64,000 bases of DNA. Source: Sulfitobacter sp. D7. Lineage in GTDB: Bacteria > Pseudomonadota > Alphaproteobacteria > Rhodobacterales > Rhodobacteraceae. Positions 1-8,315 of the stretch are shown in pieces. Position 1 is the stretch's first letter; the number at the start of each line of letters is the position of its first letter. The notes beneath the pieces are model-generated. The model saw only the letters and a list, made by a program, of their open reading frames with translations, did not search any database and had not been told where the DNA came from. The position numbers and the translations under genes were made by a program. Where the stretch lies: positions 1,798,001-1,862,000 of the forward strand of contig NZ_CP020694.1 in NCBI RefSeq assembly GCF_003611275.1. Reading direction: 5' to 3'.

Positions 1-1
1 C

Positions 2-388
2 AAGTTGGAGACCGGGGTGCTGCCGGGTTGGCTGACCCTTATCGCCTATCTGGTGCTGGGCTGCCTGATCGGCACGCGGTTCTCTGGGATCACGCCCGCG
101 CGGTTTGTCAGCGGGCTTGGCGCGGGGCTGGCGATTACCGGCGTGGCCGTCGGGCTGGCGGGGCTGGGTGCTGTGCCTGTGGCTTGGGCGCTCGGCATGC
201 CGCTGGGCCATGTGTTGGTGGCTTTCGCGCCCGGTGGGCTTGAGACGATGATCGCGCTTGGCGCGGTGCTGGCCGTGGTGCCGGGGTTTGTCGCCGCCTG
301 CCACATCATGCGGCTGGTGGTGCTGAGCGTGCTGTTGCCCGCCATGCTGTCGCGCGTCTCCCGCCGAGAAAAGCGTCCCGCCGAGTGA
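2..388 (+). CDS. AbrB-family membrane protein, C-terminal part (truncated by window edge)
   Basis: The open frame runs in from the left edge, so the N-terminus is missing and only about 128 residues are visible. These are almost entirely hydrophobic, with three to four membrane segments and a glycine-rich stretch FAPGGLETM near residue 80, typical of the second half of AbrB/AbrB-duplication membrane proteins (historically mislabelled ammonia monooxygenases). The tail is short and basic (RREKRPAE). The family is a presumed transporter with no settled substrate. It converges on the NYN gene, whose stop lies 10 bp away. Identity rests on the APGG motif and hydrophobic pattern only. Confidence 0.7.
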   Translation, partial: KLETGVLPGWLTLIAYLVLGCLIGTRFSGITPARFVSGLGAGLAITGVAVGLAGLGAVPVAWALGMPLGHVLVAFAPGGLETMIALGAVLAVVPGFVAACHIMRLVVLSVLLPAMLSRVSRREKRPAE

Positions 389-398
389 TACGCAGGCG

Positions 399-1097
399 TT
401 AAGGTTTCAGCCGCACCATCAGCCGATTGCCTGTCTTTCGGGTTTCCAATGCCTTCAGATCAGCCGCCAAGGCGCTCAGTTTGCCATGGCCGTATGTCCG
501 GCTGTCAAAATCCGGATGCGCAGCCTGTATCGTCTGGCCGATCTGGCCGAGATTGTACCAATCGTCCTCAGTGTCGATCTTATCCATCGCGGCTTTGAAC
601 AGGGGCAGGGCGTCGGCCACTTTGGCGCTGGCGCGGGACGTTGTATCCGGCTCCGCGCCGTCGAGGTTTTCAATTAGAATGAAGCGGTTATAGACGTTGC
701 GCAGCGAATCGTGGGTCTTCTTTTCGCCGATGCCGATCACCGTCACCCCATCTTCGCGCAGACGGTTCACCAGCGCGGTGAAGTCACTGTCGGACGAGAC
801 GATCACGATGATATCGAAGCGGCGGCTATGCAGAATGTCCATCGCCTGAATGACCAGACCGATGTCGCTGGCGTTTTTGCCCTTGGTGTTGGCGGTTTCC
901 TGATGGGCCACCAAGCCCAACTCGCGGATCGGCGCCTTCCATCCTTTGAGGTGGTCATTCGACCAATCGCCATAGACGCGGCGCAGGGCGGGCTCTCCGA
1001 TGGTTGTGACCTCCCGCATGATGGCCGCGGCATGTTTGGCCGGGACATTGTCGGCGTCGATTAACACGGCCAGAAGCGGGCGGTCACGGTCGGTCAT
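399..1097 (-). CDS. NYN-domain (LabA/DUF88-type) putative ribonuclease with LOTUS-like C-terminus
   Basis: A 232-residue protein. The N-terminal two thirds is a NYN/PIN-like domain with the expected acidic positions: LIDADNVP near residue 12, KGKNASDIGLVIQAMD near 75 and VSSDSDFTALVNRLRE near 100; these would form the metal site of a nuclease. The remainder (about 165-232) resembles an OST-HTH/LOTUS fold (GQIGQTIQAAHPDFD, YGHGKLSAL). Family members act on RNA; the substrate here is unknown. Its start overlaps the stop of the upstream Fur-like gene by 4 bp (ATGA), so the two are translationally coupled. Confidence 0.85.
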   Translation of the reverse strand: MTDRDRPLLAVLIDADNVPAKHAAAIMREVTTIGEPALRRVYGDWSNDHLKGWKAPIRELGLVAHQETANTKGKNASDIGLVIQAMDILHSRRFDIIVIVSSDSDFTALVNRLREDGVTVIGIGEKKTHDSLRNVYNRFILIENLDGAEPDTTSRASAKVADALPLFKAAMDKIDTEDDWYNLGQIGQTIQAAHPDFDSRTYGHGKLSALAADLKALETRKTGNRLMVRLKP

Positions 1098-1513
1098 GGG
1101 TCATCCTTCTTGATTGGCACACCGTAAAGTTCCATCCGGTGCCCCTGCAGTTTGTAACCCAATTTACGCGCGATACGTTCCTGAAGCTCTTCGATTTCTG
1201 CGTCGACGAACTCAATCACCTCGCCGGAATTCACGTCGATCAGGTGGTCGTGATGTTCGCGCTGCGCATCTTCATAGCGCGCCCGGCCATCGCCGAATTC
1301 TAACTTGTCGAGGATGCCTGCCTCTTCGAACAGTTTCACCGTGCGGTAAACCGTGGCGATAGAGATGCCGCTGTCGATCTCAGTGGCGCGGGCCAGCAAT
1401 TCCTCGGCATCGGGGTGGTCGTCACTGTCGTGAATTACCTGCGCGATGACCCGGCGTTGACCTGTCATGCGCAGGCCCATGGCCTCGCACCGTTTGATGA
1501 TCGGGTTGCGCAT
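1094..1513 (-). CDS. fur: Fur/Mur-family metal-responsive repressor
   Basis: The 139-residue protein has a winged-helix DNA-binding half (MTGQRRVIAQVI, ISIATVYRTVKLFEEAGIL) and the Fur-type metal site EHHDHLID followed by VIEFVD. There is no CxxC pair, arguing against Zur, and no HHH haem motif, arguing against Irr. In Rhodobacterales, proteins of this kind act as Fur or as the manganese regulator Mur; which one cannot be decided from sequence. I chose the ATG at 1513 because AGGG lies 8 bp upstream; an in-frame GTG at 1540 would add nine residues. It overlaps the NYN gene by 4 bp. Confidence 0.85.
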   Translation of the reverse strand: MRNPIIKRCEAMGLRMTGQRRVIAQVIHDSDDHPDAEELLARATEIDSGISIATVYRTVKLFEEAGILDKLEFGDGRARYEDAQREHHDHLIDVNSGEVIEFVDAEIEELQERIARKLGYKLQGHRMELYGVPIKKDDP

Positions 1514-1860
1514 CGTTTCGCCCTTCGTCCGTCGGACCACGTTCCTAACATTCTAGCGCGGTCAGACGCCACCGCAATTGAACCCCGCCGGTTGACTTTT
1601 GCCCGCGCACCGCCCATGTGGGGGTCAAGCGAAGCCTTCTGCCGCGTGAGCAGTATCAGCGCCAAGTCCCATAAGGGGCCTCTGGACGCTGACGACAAGG
1701 CCCGCCGATGTTCCCAAAATCACGCGTGGGGCCAAGCGCGACAGACGGGTGTGAGGCATGTGGCCTGCGCCCGCGATCTGGCTTGCGCGACCCCGTGGCG
1801 CCTGAATTGGGCGCGGCGACTAAGGATGGTGCGCGCTCTTGCGTGCCGGAAAGTGAACGA
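1514..1860. other. Divergent intergenic region between fur and rhlE
   Basis: About 350 bp without a convincing gene. It must carry the promoters for both flanking genes and a long leader for the helicase. An upstream in-frame extension of rhlE is open but has no family similarity that I recognise and the ATG at 1861 has GGAAAG 6 bp upstream. A TTGACT hexamer near 1591 lacks a good -10. I recognise no RNA element or operator. Confidence 0.5.
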
Positions 1861-3171
1861 ATGAGCGATTTTGACATGATGGGCCTGCCAAAGAACTTGG
1901 TGGCCCGGTTGAATGAAATGGGTCTGAAAGATCCGACCCCGATCCAACGACAAGCAATCCCCCAAGCCATGAATGGCCGCGACGTGATGGGCCTTGCCCA
2001 GACCGGCACCGGCAAGACGGCGGCCTTTGGTGTGCCGCTTATCGCGCAGATGATGGAGCTTGAAGGCCGCCCCGCGCCGCGCTCCGTGCGCGGGCTTGTC
2101 TTGGCCCCGACACGCGAGCTGGCCCAACAGATCGCCGTGAACCTGCGCGGCTATGCCGAAGGCACGCCGATCAAAGTGGCGATGGTTGTCGGCGGTCAGT
2201 CGATCAACACGCAGATCAAGCGTCTGGAGCGCGGTGTCGATCTGTTGATCGCCACGCCGGGCCGTCTGCTGGACCTGCTGGACCGCCGCGCGGTCAAGCT
2301 CGACACCACGACCTTCCTCGTGCTGGATGAGGCCGACCAGATGCTCGACATGGGGTTCATCCATGACCTGCGAAAAATCTCGAACCTGATCCCGAAAGAG
2401 CGTCAGACGATGCTGTTCTCGGCGACCATGCCCAAGCTGATGAACGAGATCGCCAACAGCTATCTTAGCAGCCCGATCCGCATCGAAGTCTCGCCTCCGG
2501 GCAAGGCGGCGGATAAGGTGACGCAAGAGGTGCACTTCATCGCCAAGGCCGAAAAGACCGAACTGCTGAAAGAGCTTTTGGCCAAGCATAAAGGCGAGCG
2601 CGCATTGGTCTTTGGCCGTACAAAGCATGGCTCGGAAAAGCTGATGAAGACGCTGGTGAAAGCCGGTTTCGACGCCGCTTCGATCCACGGCAACAAAAGC
2701 CAAGGCCAGCGTGACCGCGCGATTGCGGGTTTCAAAAATGGCGACATCACTGTGCTGGTGGCCACCGATGTGGCGGCCCGTGGTCTGGATATCCCGGATG
2801 TGAAGCACGTCTATAACTTCGAGCTGCCGAACGTGCCTGACAACTATGTGCACCGGATCGGTCGGACCGCGCGGGCGGGCAAGGACGGCGCTGCCGTGGC
2901 CTTCTGCGCACCGGATGAAATGGGCGAGTTGAAAGCGATCCAAAAGACCATGGGCATCTCGATCCCTGTGGCTTCGGGCCGTCCGTGGGAAGTGATTGAT
3001 GAGCCGTCCAAACCCAAAGGCCGTGGCCGTGGGCGCGGTGGCCGTCCCGGTGGCGGCGGTGGTCGTCCCGGTGGCGGCGGCGGGGGCGAAGGCGCTGGCA
3101 AGCCAAGCGGTGGTCGTCGCCGTCGGCGCGGTGGCGGCGGCGGGAAGCCGGGCGGCCAGCAGGCAGCCTAA
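1861..3171 (+). CDS. rhlE: DEAD-box RNA helicase, RhlE type
   Basis: A 436-residue ATP-dependent RNA helicase. Walker A AQTGTGKT is at about 46-53, PTREL and GG follow, DEAD at 156-159, SAT after it, and the second RecA domain carries ARGLDIP and HRIGRTARAG. From about residue 383 the protein becomes a basic Gly/Arg tail with repeated RGR, GGRPGG and RRRRRGG segments, typical of RhlE-like proteins that remodel rRNA and mRNA in ribosome assembly, cold adaptation and decay. I chose ATG 1861 because it begins the conserved N-terminus; earlier in-frame starts give unrelated sequence. Confidence 0.93.
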   Translation: MSDFDMMGLPKNLVARLNEMGLKDPTPIQRQAIPQAMNGRDVMGLAQTGTGKTAAFGVPLIAQMMELEGRPAPRSVRGLVLAPTRELAQQIAVNLRGYAEGTPIKVAMVVGGQSINTQIKRLERGVDLLIATPGRLLDLLDRRAVKLDTTTFLVLDEADQMLDMGFIHDLRKISNLIPKERQTMLFSATMPKLMNEIANSYLSSPIRIEVSPPGKAADKVTQEVHFIAKAEKTELLKELLAKHKGERALVFGRTKHGSEKLMKTLVKAGFDAASIHGNKSQGQRDRAIAGFKNGDITVLVATDVAARGLDIPDVKHVYNFELPNVPDNYVHRIGRTARAGKDGAAVAFCAPDEMGELKAIQKTMGISIPVASGRPWEVIDEPSKPKGRGRGRGGRPGGGGGRPGGGGGGEGAGKPSGGRRRRRGGGGGKPGGQQAA

Positions 3172-3184
3172 GCCGACATTTAGA

Positions 3185-3379
3185 ATGTTGAACGACCCAA
3201 TGGCGTGCTGTGACAACCACAGCGCGCCATTGACTTATCCGACCCGCGTGGCTGCGGTCTTAGCGGTGCTTTTAGGCTGGCTGATCCTGTCGCAAGACAC
3301 CGGGCTCACCGTTTGGTTCGCCCTGCTGCTGGTGGCGACAGGGATCCACCTGATCAACCGCAAACCCCGAGTGCGCTAG
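3185..3379 (+). CDS. Small two-helix membrane protein, hypothetical
   Basis: A 64-residue frame starting 13 bp after the rhlE stop. Residues about 20-36 (VAAVLAVLLGWLILSQ) and 43-57 (VWFALLLVATGIHLI) form two hydrophobic segments, and the end is basic (NRKPRVR). A second ATG at 3200 would shorten it by five residues. I do not recognise a family. It converges on selO with only 3 bp between the stops. Support comes from the strongly membrane-like composition and good placement. Confidence 0.5.
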   Translation: MLNDPMACCDNHSAPLTYPTRVAAVLAVLLGWLILSQDTGLTVWFALLLVATGIHLINRKPRVR

Positions 3380-3382
3380 GCT

Positions 3383-4792
3383 TCAGGTCCCGCAGAAGGT
3401 CGCCGGGACGATCTCATCTTCGGTCGGCGGGCGCTGAAGCTCGGGATCGGTCTCTTCAAAGGGCGTCGCCAGCGCTGTCATCAACCGCTCGAACGGGGCC
3501 ATGTCGCCCGCAACGGCGGCTTCGATCATCTGCTCAATCCGGTGGTTGCGCGGGATCACGGCGGGGTTCGCCGCCTGCATGACCGCCTGCGGGTCCGGCT
3601 CATCCTTGATCCGGCTGCGCCAGTTTTCGGCCCATGCGTCAAAGGCATCGCCGTTGGTAAAGTGATCACGCGCTTGATCGGTCCCAAGGGCGCGGAACGT
3701 GTTGGTGAAATCCGAGCCGTCCGTTTGCATCAGGCTCAGCAGTTCGTTGATCAGATCCACATCCTCGGGTCGAGGATTGGAAATTCCGAGTTTGGCCGCA
3801 AAACGCCGCAGCCATGCGGCTTCGACCAACTCGGGCAAGTCATGTACGATTTCGGTGGCGTCTTCGACGGCGGTCTCTTTGTCGTCCATCTGCTGTAAAA
3901 GCGAGGTCGCAAGCTGCGCCATGTTCCACACAACGATCTGCGGTTGATTGCCGTAGGCATATCGGCCCTGCCGGTCGATGGAACTGAACACACGGCCCTG
4001 ATGAAAGGCATCCATAAAGGCGCAGGGGCCATAGTCGATCGTCTCGCCCGAGATGCTGCAATTATCGGTGTTCATCACCCCGTGGATAAAGCCGAAGGAC
4101 ATCCACTGCGCCACCAGCTCTGCCTGCGCGGCACAGACCGCGCGCAGAAGGTCAAGCGGACCCTCGGCATCGGGATAATGCCGCGCAATGGCATAGTCGG
4201 TGAGGGTTTTGAGCGCCTCCGTCTCTCCGCGATGGGCAAAGACTTGAAAGGTGCCGACGCGCAGATGGCTTGCGGCGACGCGGGTGACGATGGCGCCGGG
4301 CAGAGGGCCGCTTTCGCGCAGGATCGGCTCGCCTGTGGCGACAGCAGCCAGAGCGCGGGTGGTCGGCACGCCGAGCGCATGCATCGCCTCGCTGATTAGA
4401 TATTCGCGCAGCACCGGCCCAACCCAAGCGCGGCCATCGCCCATACGCGAATAGGGCGTCGGGCCGGAGCCTTTGAGCTGAATGTCACGGCGCTTGCCGA
4501 CGCTGTCGACGACCTCGCCCAGCAGGATCGCACGGCCATCGCCAAGCTGCGGGTTGAAATTGCCGAACTGATGCCCGGCGTAAAGCTGCGCCAAGGGGGC
4601 CGCCCCTGCGGGCACCTGATTGCCGCCGAAAACCTGCGCGCGGGTCTTTGCATCGCCGCCTTCGATTTCCAGCGACGCCGCCAGATCGTCGTTCCATGCC
4701 AAGAGCTTGGGCTCTTTTACCGGCGTCGGGTCGAGCCGGGTAAAGAACCCGTCGGGCAGGGTGGCATAGCTGTTATCAAAGGGAATACGCAT
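3383..4792 (-). CDS. selO: Protein adenylyltransferase SelO (YdiU/UPF0061)
   Basis: A 469-residue pseudokinase-fold enzyme that transfers AMP to protein hydroxyl groups. Recognisable signatures are YAGHQFGNF, LGDGRA, the ATP-binding KGSGPTPYSRMGDGRA, HGVMNTDNCSISG and ETIDYGPCAFMD. It ends in FCGT, the cysteine-bearing C-terminus of bacterial SelO where some homologues have selenocysteine. The start ATG at 4792 overlaps the stop of the upstream GNAT gene (TGATG), favouring it over the GTG one codon earlier. Family role: oxidative-stress-linked AMPylation. It is last in a nucleoside hydrolase-GNAT-selO run. Confidence 0.95.
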   Translation of the reverse strand: MRIPFDNSYATLPDGFFTRLDPTPVKEPKLLAWNDDLAASLEIEGGDAKTRAQVFGGNQVPAGAAPLAQLYAGHQFGNFNPQLGDGRAILLGEVVDSVGKRRDIQLKGSGPTPYSRMGDGRAWVGPVLREYLISEAMHALGVPTTRALAAVATGEPILRESGPLPGAIVTRVAASHLRVGTFQVFAHRGETEALKTLTDYAIARHYPDAEGPLDLLRAVCAAQAELVAQWMSFGFIHGVMNTDNCSISGETIDYGPCAFMDAFHQGRVFSSIDRQGRYAYGNQPQIVVWNMAQLATSLLQQMDDKETAVEDATEIVHDLPELVEAAWLRRFAAKLGISNPRPEDVDLINELLSLMQTDGSDFTNTFRALGTDQARDHFTNGDAFDAWAENWRSRIKDEPDPQAVMQAANPAVIPRNHRIEQMIEAAVAGDMAPFERLMTALATPFEETDPELQRPPTEDEIVPATFCGT

Positions 4793-5241
4793 CACAGTTT
4801 CCGAGACATAAGCATGTAATCCTCGCGGGGGCGGAAGCCCGCACGGGTATAGACTTTGAGCGCCGCTTTATTGGTGCGGTCCACCTCAAGATGGATGGCG
4901 CGCAACCCGCCTGCGGCAAGCGCCCGTGGCAGAGCGATCAGCGCTTCCGAGGCAATGCCGCGCCCCCGCACGCCGGGACGGACGTAGATTTCATCAATGA
5001 TGGCGTCCAGCCCGCCGAATTCAACCGACCAGCCGAAACAGATCACCACATAGCCAATCGGCGCGCGGGGCGGGCCGATCAGATAGGCGGCCCCATGGGG
5101 GATCCCCTCCAGCAGCGGCGCCAATCCGTTGCGGCGCTGCTCGTCGGTCATCTCAATGCCCGCTTCGGCGTGAAAGGCCGTGACCAGCCCGACTAATTTA
5201 TCAAGATGCTCAGGCGCGCCGAGGGTGAGATGTGCGCTCAT
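4792..5241 (-). CDS. GNAT-family N-acetyltransferase
   Basis: A 149-residue single-domain GNAT protein. The acetyl-CoA pyrophosphate loop is VRPGVRGRGIASEAL near residues 90-105, followed by LEVDRTNKAALKVYTRAGF, the usual beta-bulge and C-terminal helix. The acceptor is not evident. It overlaps both neighbours by 1-4 bp, so it is coupled to the nucleoside hydrolase upstream and selO downstream. Confidence 0.85.
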   Translation of the reverse strand: MSAHLTLGAPEHLDKLVGLVTAFHAEAGIEMTDEQRRNGLAPLLEGIPHGAAYLIGPPRAPIGYVVICFGWSVEFGGLDAIIDEIYVRPGVRGRGIASEALIALPRALAAGGLRAIHLEVDRTNKAALKVYTRAGFRPREDYMLMSRKL

Positions 5242-6179
5242 AGACGGGCCAGCCTTTCGGTAAGCAGCGCAAAGAACCCATCGGCATCAAGGTCGCCCAC
5301 GAAAAGCGCGTTGGGCGCGCGGTCTGTCACGCCCCACCAATCGGCTACGGTCATGCCCATGGTCAGTTCAGACACAGTCTCGATCTCGACGTTGATATGG
5401 CGACCTTTGAACAGATCGGGGTTGATTAGATAGGCGGTGACGCAAGGGTCATGCAACGGCGCGCCTTCGGAGCCGTATTTCTCTTTGTCGAACCGCTCGA
5501 AGAAATCGGTCATTTCGGCCACGGCGACACCCACCGGCGTGCCAATCGCGCGGAAGGCATCGTTGCGCGGTTTGGTGACCAGGGCCTTATGGGTCACGTC
5601 CAGCGGCATCACGACGATGGGAATACCTGATTTAAACACGATGTCAGCGGCTTGCGGGTCGACGTAGATGTTGAACTCCGCCGTGGGGGTAATATTGCCC
5701 CCTTCGAAATAGCCACCGCCCATCAACACGATCTCTTGCACCCTCTCGGCGATATCGGGCGCCTTTTGCAGGGCGGTCGCAATATTGGTGAGCGGGCCCA
5801 AGGGGCAGAGGGTCACGCTGCCTGCGGGATGGGCACGGATCTGTTCGATGATGAAATCGACGCCATGCCCCTCGGCCAGCGGCATGGTGGGGTCGGGCAG
5901 GTCGGGGCCATCAAGGCCGGTCTTGCCGTGCACATGTTCTGCCGTCACCAAGTCACGGCCCAGCGGGCGGTCGCAACCGGCAAAGACGTTTACATCCCGG
6001 TGCCCCGCCAATTCGCAGACGATGCGCGCGTTTTTCGAGGTCAGCTCCAGTGGCACGTTGCCCGCGACACAGGTGATGCCCAGCACGTCGATCTCTTCGG
6101 GGCTGGCCAGCGCAAGGAGGATCGCGACGGCGTCGTCCTGTCCGGGGTCGGTGTCGATGATGATTTTGCGCGGGGTCAT
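5238..6179 (-). CDS. Inosine/uridine-preferring nucleoside hydrolase
   Basis: A 313-residue hydrolase that cleaves the N-glycosidic bond of ribonucleosides for base and ribose salvage. The N-terminus carries the calcium-binding signature DTDPGQDDAVA, and LGPLTNIA, MGGGYFEGGNITPTAEFN and HDPCVTAYLI are family-typical; the histidine of HDPC is a late active-site residue. The ATG at 6179 begins the conserved sequence; further upstream the frame is open but not family-like. Specificity (IunH, RihA or other) is not resolvable. It is first in a three-gene overlapping run and 77 bp after mazG. Confidence 0.9.
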   Translation of the reverse strand: MTPRKIIIDTDPGQDDAVAILLALASPEEIDVLGITCVAGNVPLELTSKNARIVCELAGHRDVNVFAGCDRPLGRDLVTAEHVHGKTGLDGPDLPDPTMPLAEGHGVDFIIEQIRAHPAGSVTLCPLGPLTNIATALQKAPDIAERVQEIVLMGGGYFEGGNITPTAEFNIYVDPQAADIVFKSGIPIVVMPLDVTHKALVTKPRNDAFRAIGTPVGVAVAEMTDFFERFDKEKYGSEGAPLHDPCVTAYLINPDLFKGRHINVEIETVSELTMGMTVADWWGVTDRAPNALFVGDLDADGFFALLTERLARL

Positions 6180-6256
6180 GGGCTTACTTTCGTCAAATTG
6201 CTTGGGGCAGAGCCTTGCCGGAGGCTCATGTCTTTGTCCAGCCGCAGGCCCGGCGA

Positions 6257-7081
6257 TTAGCCGCGTTCCGCCAGTTTCACGGCATCCCAAAGCGCATCCA
6301 TCTCAGACAGATCACTGTCTTGCGGGGTTTTGCCCATGGCCGCGAGCCGCGTTTCAATCCCTTCAAACCGGCGGGTGAATTTGGCGTTTGCAGCGCGCAG
6401 GGCGGCTTCGGGATCAAGCCCAAGGTGGCGGCCGAGATTGGCCATCACAAACAGCAGATCGCCGTATTCCTCCTCAACCTCGGCCTGCGAAAGCGTATCT
6501 TTCGCCTCGACCAATTCGGCGGCCTCTTCGGTGATTTTGTCCAGCACCTGTGTCGTCTCGGGCCAATCAAAGCCGACCCGCGCTGCGCGTTTTTGCAATT
6601 TCATCGCGCGCAACAAAGCGGGCAGGCCAATCGCCACCCCGTCCAGCGTGCCGCCCTGTGCTTTGCCAGCGCGCTCTGCGGCTTTGATCTTTTCCCAATC
6701 GGCGGTTTGCTGTTCGGCGCTCTTGTCGCGGGATTCGTCGCCAAAGACATGCGGGTGGCGCGCCACCATCTTATCGCTGATGTTGCGCACCACAGATTGA
6801 AAGGTGAAATGCCCCGCTTCTTCGCCCATGGCCGTGTGATAGACCGATTGCAGCAGCAGATCGCCCAGTTCGCCCTCAAGTTCCGCCCAATCGCGGTGGG
6901 CAATGGCATCGGCAACTTCATATGCCTCTTCAATGGTATAGGGGGCGATACTGTCGAAATCCTGCTCGATATCCCAGGGACAGCCCGTCTCGGGATCGCG
7001 CAGGCGGCGCATGATTTCCAGCAGCCGTTCAATGCCAGCATCGGAATCGTGAATGAGATCGGCTTTTGTGTCGTCCGGCAT
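6257..7081 (-). CDS. mazG: Nucleoside triphosphate pyrophosphohydrolase MazG
   Basis: A 274-residue protein with two MazG domains. The first has CPWDIEQ, EEAYEV and ELGDLLLQSVYH; the second has KITEEAAELVEA and EEYGDLLFVMANLGRHL, with the EExxE...ExxD metal-binding pattern in each. It hydrolyses dNTP/NTPs to monophosphates, cleaning non-canonical nucleotides and, in some bacteria, modulating (p)ppGpp. ATG 7081 is the family start. It diverges from the M20 gene, whose start is 64 bp away. Confidence 0.95.
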   Translation of the reverse strand: MPDDTKADLIHDSDAGIERLLEIMRRLRDPETGCPWDIEQDFDSIAPYTIEEAYEVADAIAHRDWAELEGELGDLLLQSVYHTAMGEEAGHFTFQSVVRNISDKMVARHPHVFGDESRDKSAEQQTADWEKIKAAERAGKAQGGTLDGVAIGLPALLRAMKLQKRAARVGFDWPETTQVLDKITEEAAELVEAKDTLSQAEVEEEYGDLLFVMANLGRHLGLDPEAALRAANAKFTRRFEGIETRLAAMGKTPQDSDLSEMDALWDAVKLAERG

Positions 7082-7145
7082 TGCAGGCCCCGTATGTCTG
7101 GTGTCAGATGCACCCTGACCAAACCAACCCCAAGGAGTCCAGCCC

Positions 7146-8315
7146 ATGCCCGTGGTAAACCGCATCAACGCCTTTGCGGAGGATATGACAGCGTGGCGGC
7201 GCCATTTGCATACGATCCCCGAGTTGGATCTGGAATGTCATGAGACTGCCGCCTTTGTCGCCGAACGGCTGCGGGAATTTGGCGTCGATGAACTGCACGA
7301 AGGCATCGCGACAACCGGTCTGGTTGCCATCATCAACGGACAAGGCGCAGGGCCGACAATCGGCCTGCGCGCCGATATGGATGCTCTGCCCATACATGAA
7401 GCGACAGGCAAGGACTACGCCAGCACCCGCATGGGCAAAATGCACGCCTGCGGGCATGACGGGCATACCACGATGTTGCTGGGCGCCGCGCGTTATTTGG
7501 CCGAAACACGCAATTTTTCGGGCCGGGTGGCGCTAATCTTTCAACCTGCTGAGGAGGCCAGCGGCGGCGCTGGTATCATGGTCGACGAAGGCATCATGGA
7601 GCGGTTCGACATCGCGCAGGTCTACGGCATCCACAACATGCCCGGGTTGGACGAAGGTGCGTTTTTCACCACCCCGGGGCCGTTCATGGCAGCGGTGGAC
7701 GAGTTTCACATTCACATCAAGGGCAAAGGCGGCCATGGCGCGATGCCCCATGACACCCGCGATCCTGTGGTGGCGGCCTGCGGCATCGCCACAGCGATCC
7801 AGACCATCGTCAGCCGCAATCATCTCGCCTCGCAGGATTTGGTGGTCTCGGTCACGCAAATCCACACCGGCAGCGCCGATAACATCATTCCTGAGACCGC
7901 TTATATCAACGGAACCGTGCGCACCTTTGACCGCGAGGTGCAGGAGATGGTGATGCGCCGCATGCAGCAGATCGTGGACGGGCAGGCGGCAAGCTATGAC
8001 GTTTCAGCAGAGCTGGTCTATGAGGTCGGCTATCCCGCCACGGTCAACGATCCCGCCAAGACCGAAACCGCGATCGCGGCGGCAAGCGAAGTGGTGGGCG
8101 CGGACCGCGTGTATGGCGACTATGGCCGCGAAATGGGCGCGGAAGATTTCAGCTTTATGCTTGAAAAACGCCCCGGTGCCTATCTGTTCCTCGGGACCGG
8201 TAAGGGCGCGGGGCTGCACCATCCGGAATACGACTTCAACGACGAGATCGCGCCGCTCGGCGCATCCTTTTTCGCCCGCATCGTTGAGCGGGCACAGCCA
8301 GCAGGAGGCAAGTAA
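7146..8315 (+). CDS. M20-family metallo-amidohydrolase (hippurate hydrolase/aminoacylase-like)
   Basis: A 389-residue di-zinc amidase. Metal and catalytic motifs visible are LRADMDALP, MHACGHDGHTTMLLG, FQPAEEASGGA and, at the end, GAEDFSFM with a final HHPEYDFND. The lid domain contains GKGGHGAMPHDTRDP. Family members release acyl or carbamoyl groups from amino acids or amines. AAGGAG precedes the ATG. The stop overlaps the start of the agmatinase-type gene by 1 bp, so the pair probably degrades a common substrate, perhaps an acylated or guanidino amine; this is inference. Confidence 0.88.
   Translation: MPVVNRINAFAEDMTAWRRHLHTIPELDLECHETAAFVAERLREFGVDELHEGIATTGLVAIINGQGAGPTIGLRADMDALPIHEATGKDYASTRMGKMHACGHDGHTTMLLGAARYLAETRNFSGRVALIFQPAEEASGGAGIMVDEGIMERFDIAQVYGIHNMPGLDEGAFFTTPGPFMAAVDEFHIHIKGKGGHGAMPHDTRDPVVAACGIATAIQTIVSRNHLASQDLVVSVTQIHTGSADNIIPETAYINGTVRTFDREVQEMVMRRMQQIVDGQAASYDVSAELVYEVGYPATVNDPAKTETAIAAASEVVGADRVYGDYGREMGAEDFSFMLEKRPGAYLFLGTGKGAGLHHPEYDFNDEIAPLGASFFARIVERAQPAGGK

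Noticed and set aside
1708..1860. Extended N-terminus for the RhlE helicase
   Set aside because: The extra 51 codons show no similarity to helicases and the ATG at 1861 begins the conserved domain.
1720..3216. 498-codon open frame on the minus strand opposite rhlE
   Set aside because: It mirrors the helicase coding frame, is His/Arg/Gln-rich and has no family pattern; long antisense frames are expected in GC-rich coding DNA.
6215..7243. 342-codon plus-strand frame opposite mazG
   Set aside because: No recognisable motifs, while the minus strand encodes both MazG domains with their metal residues.
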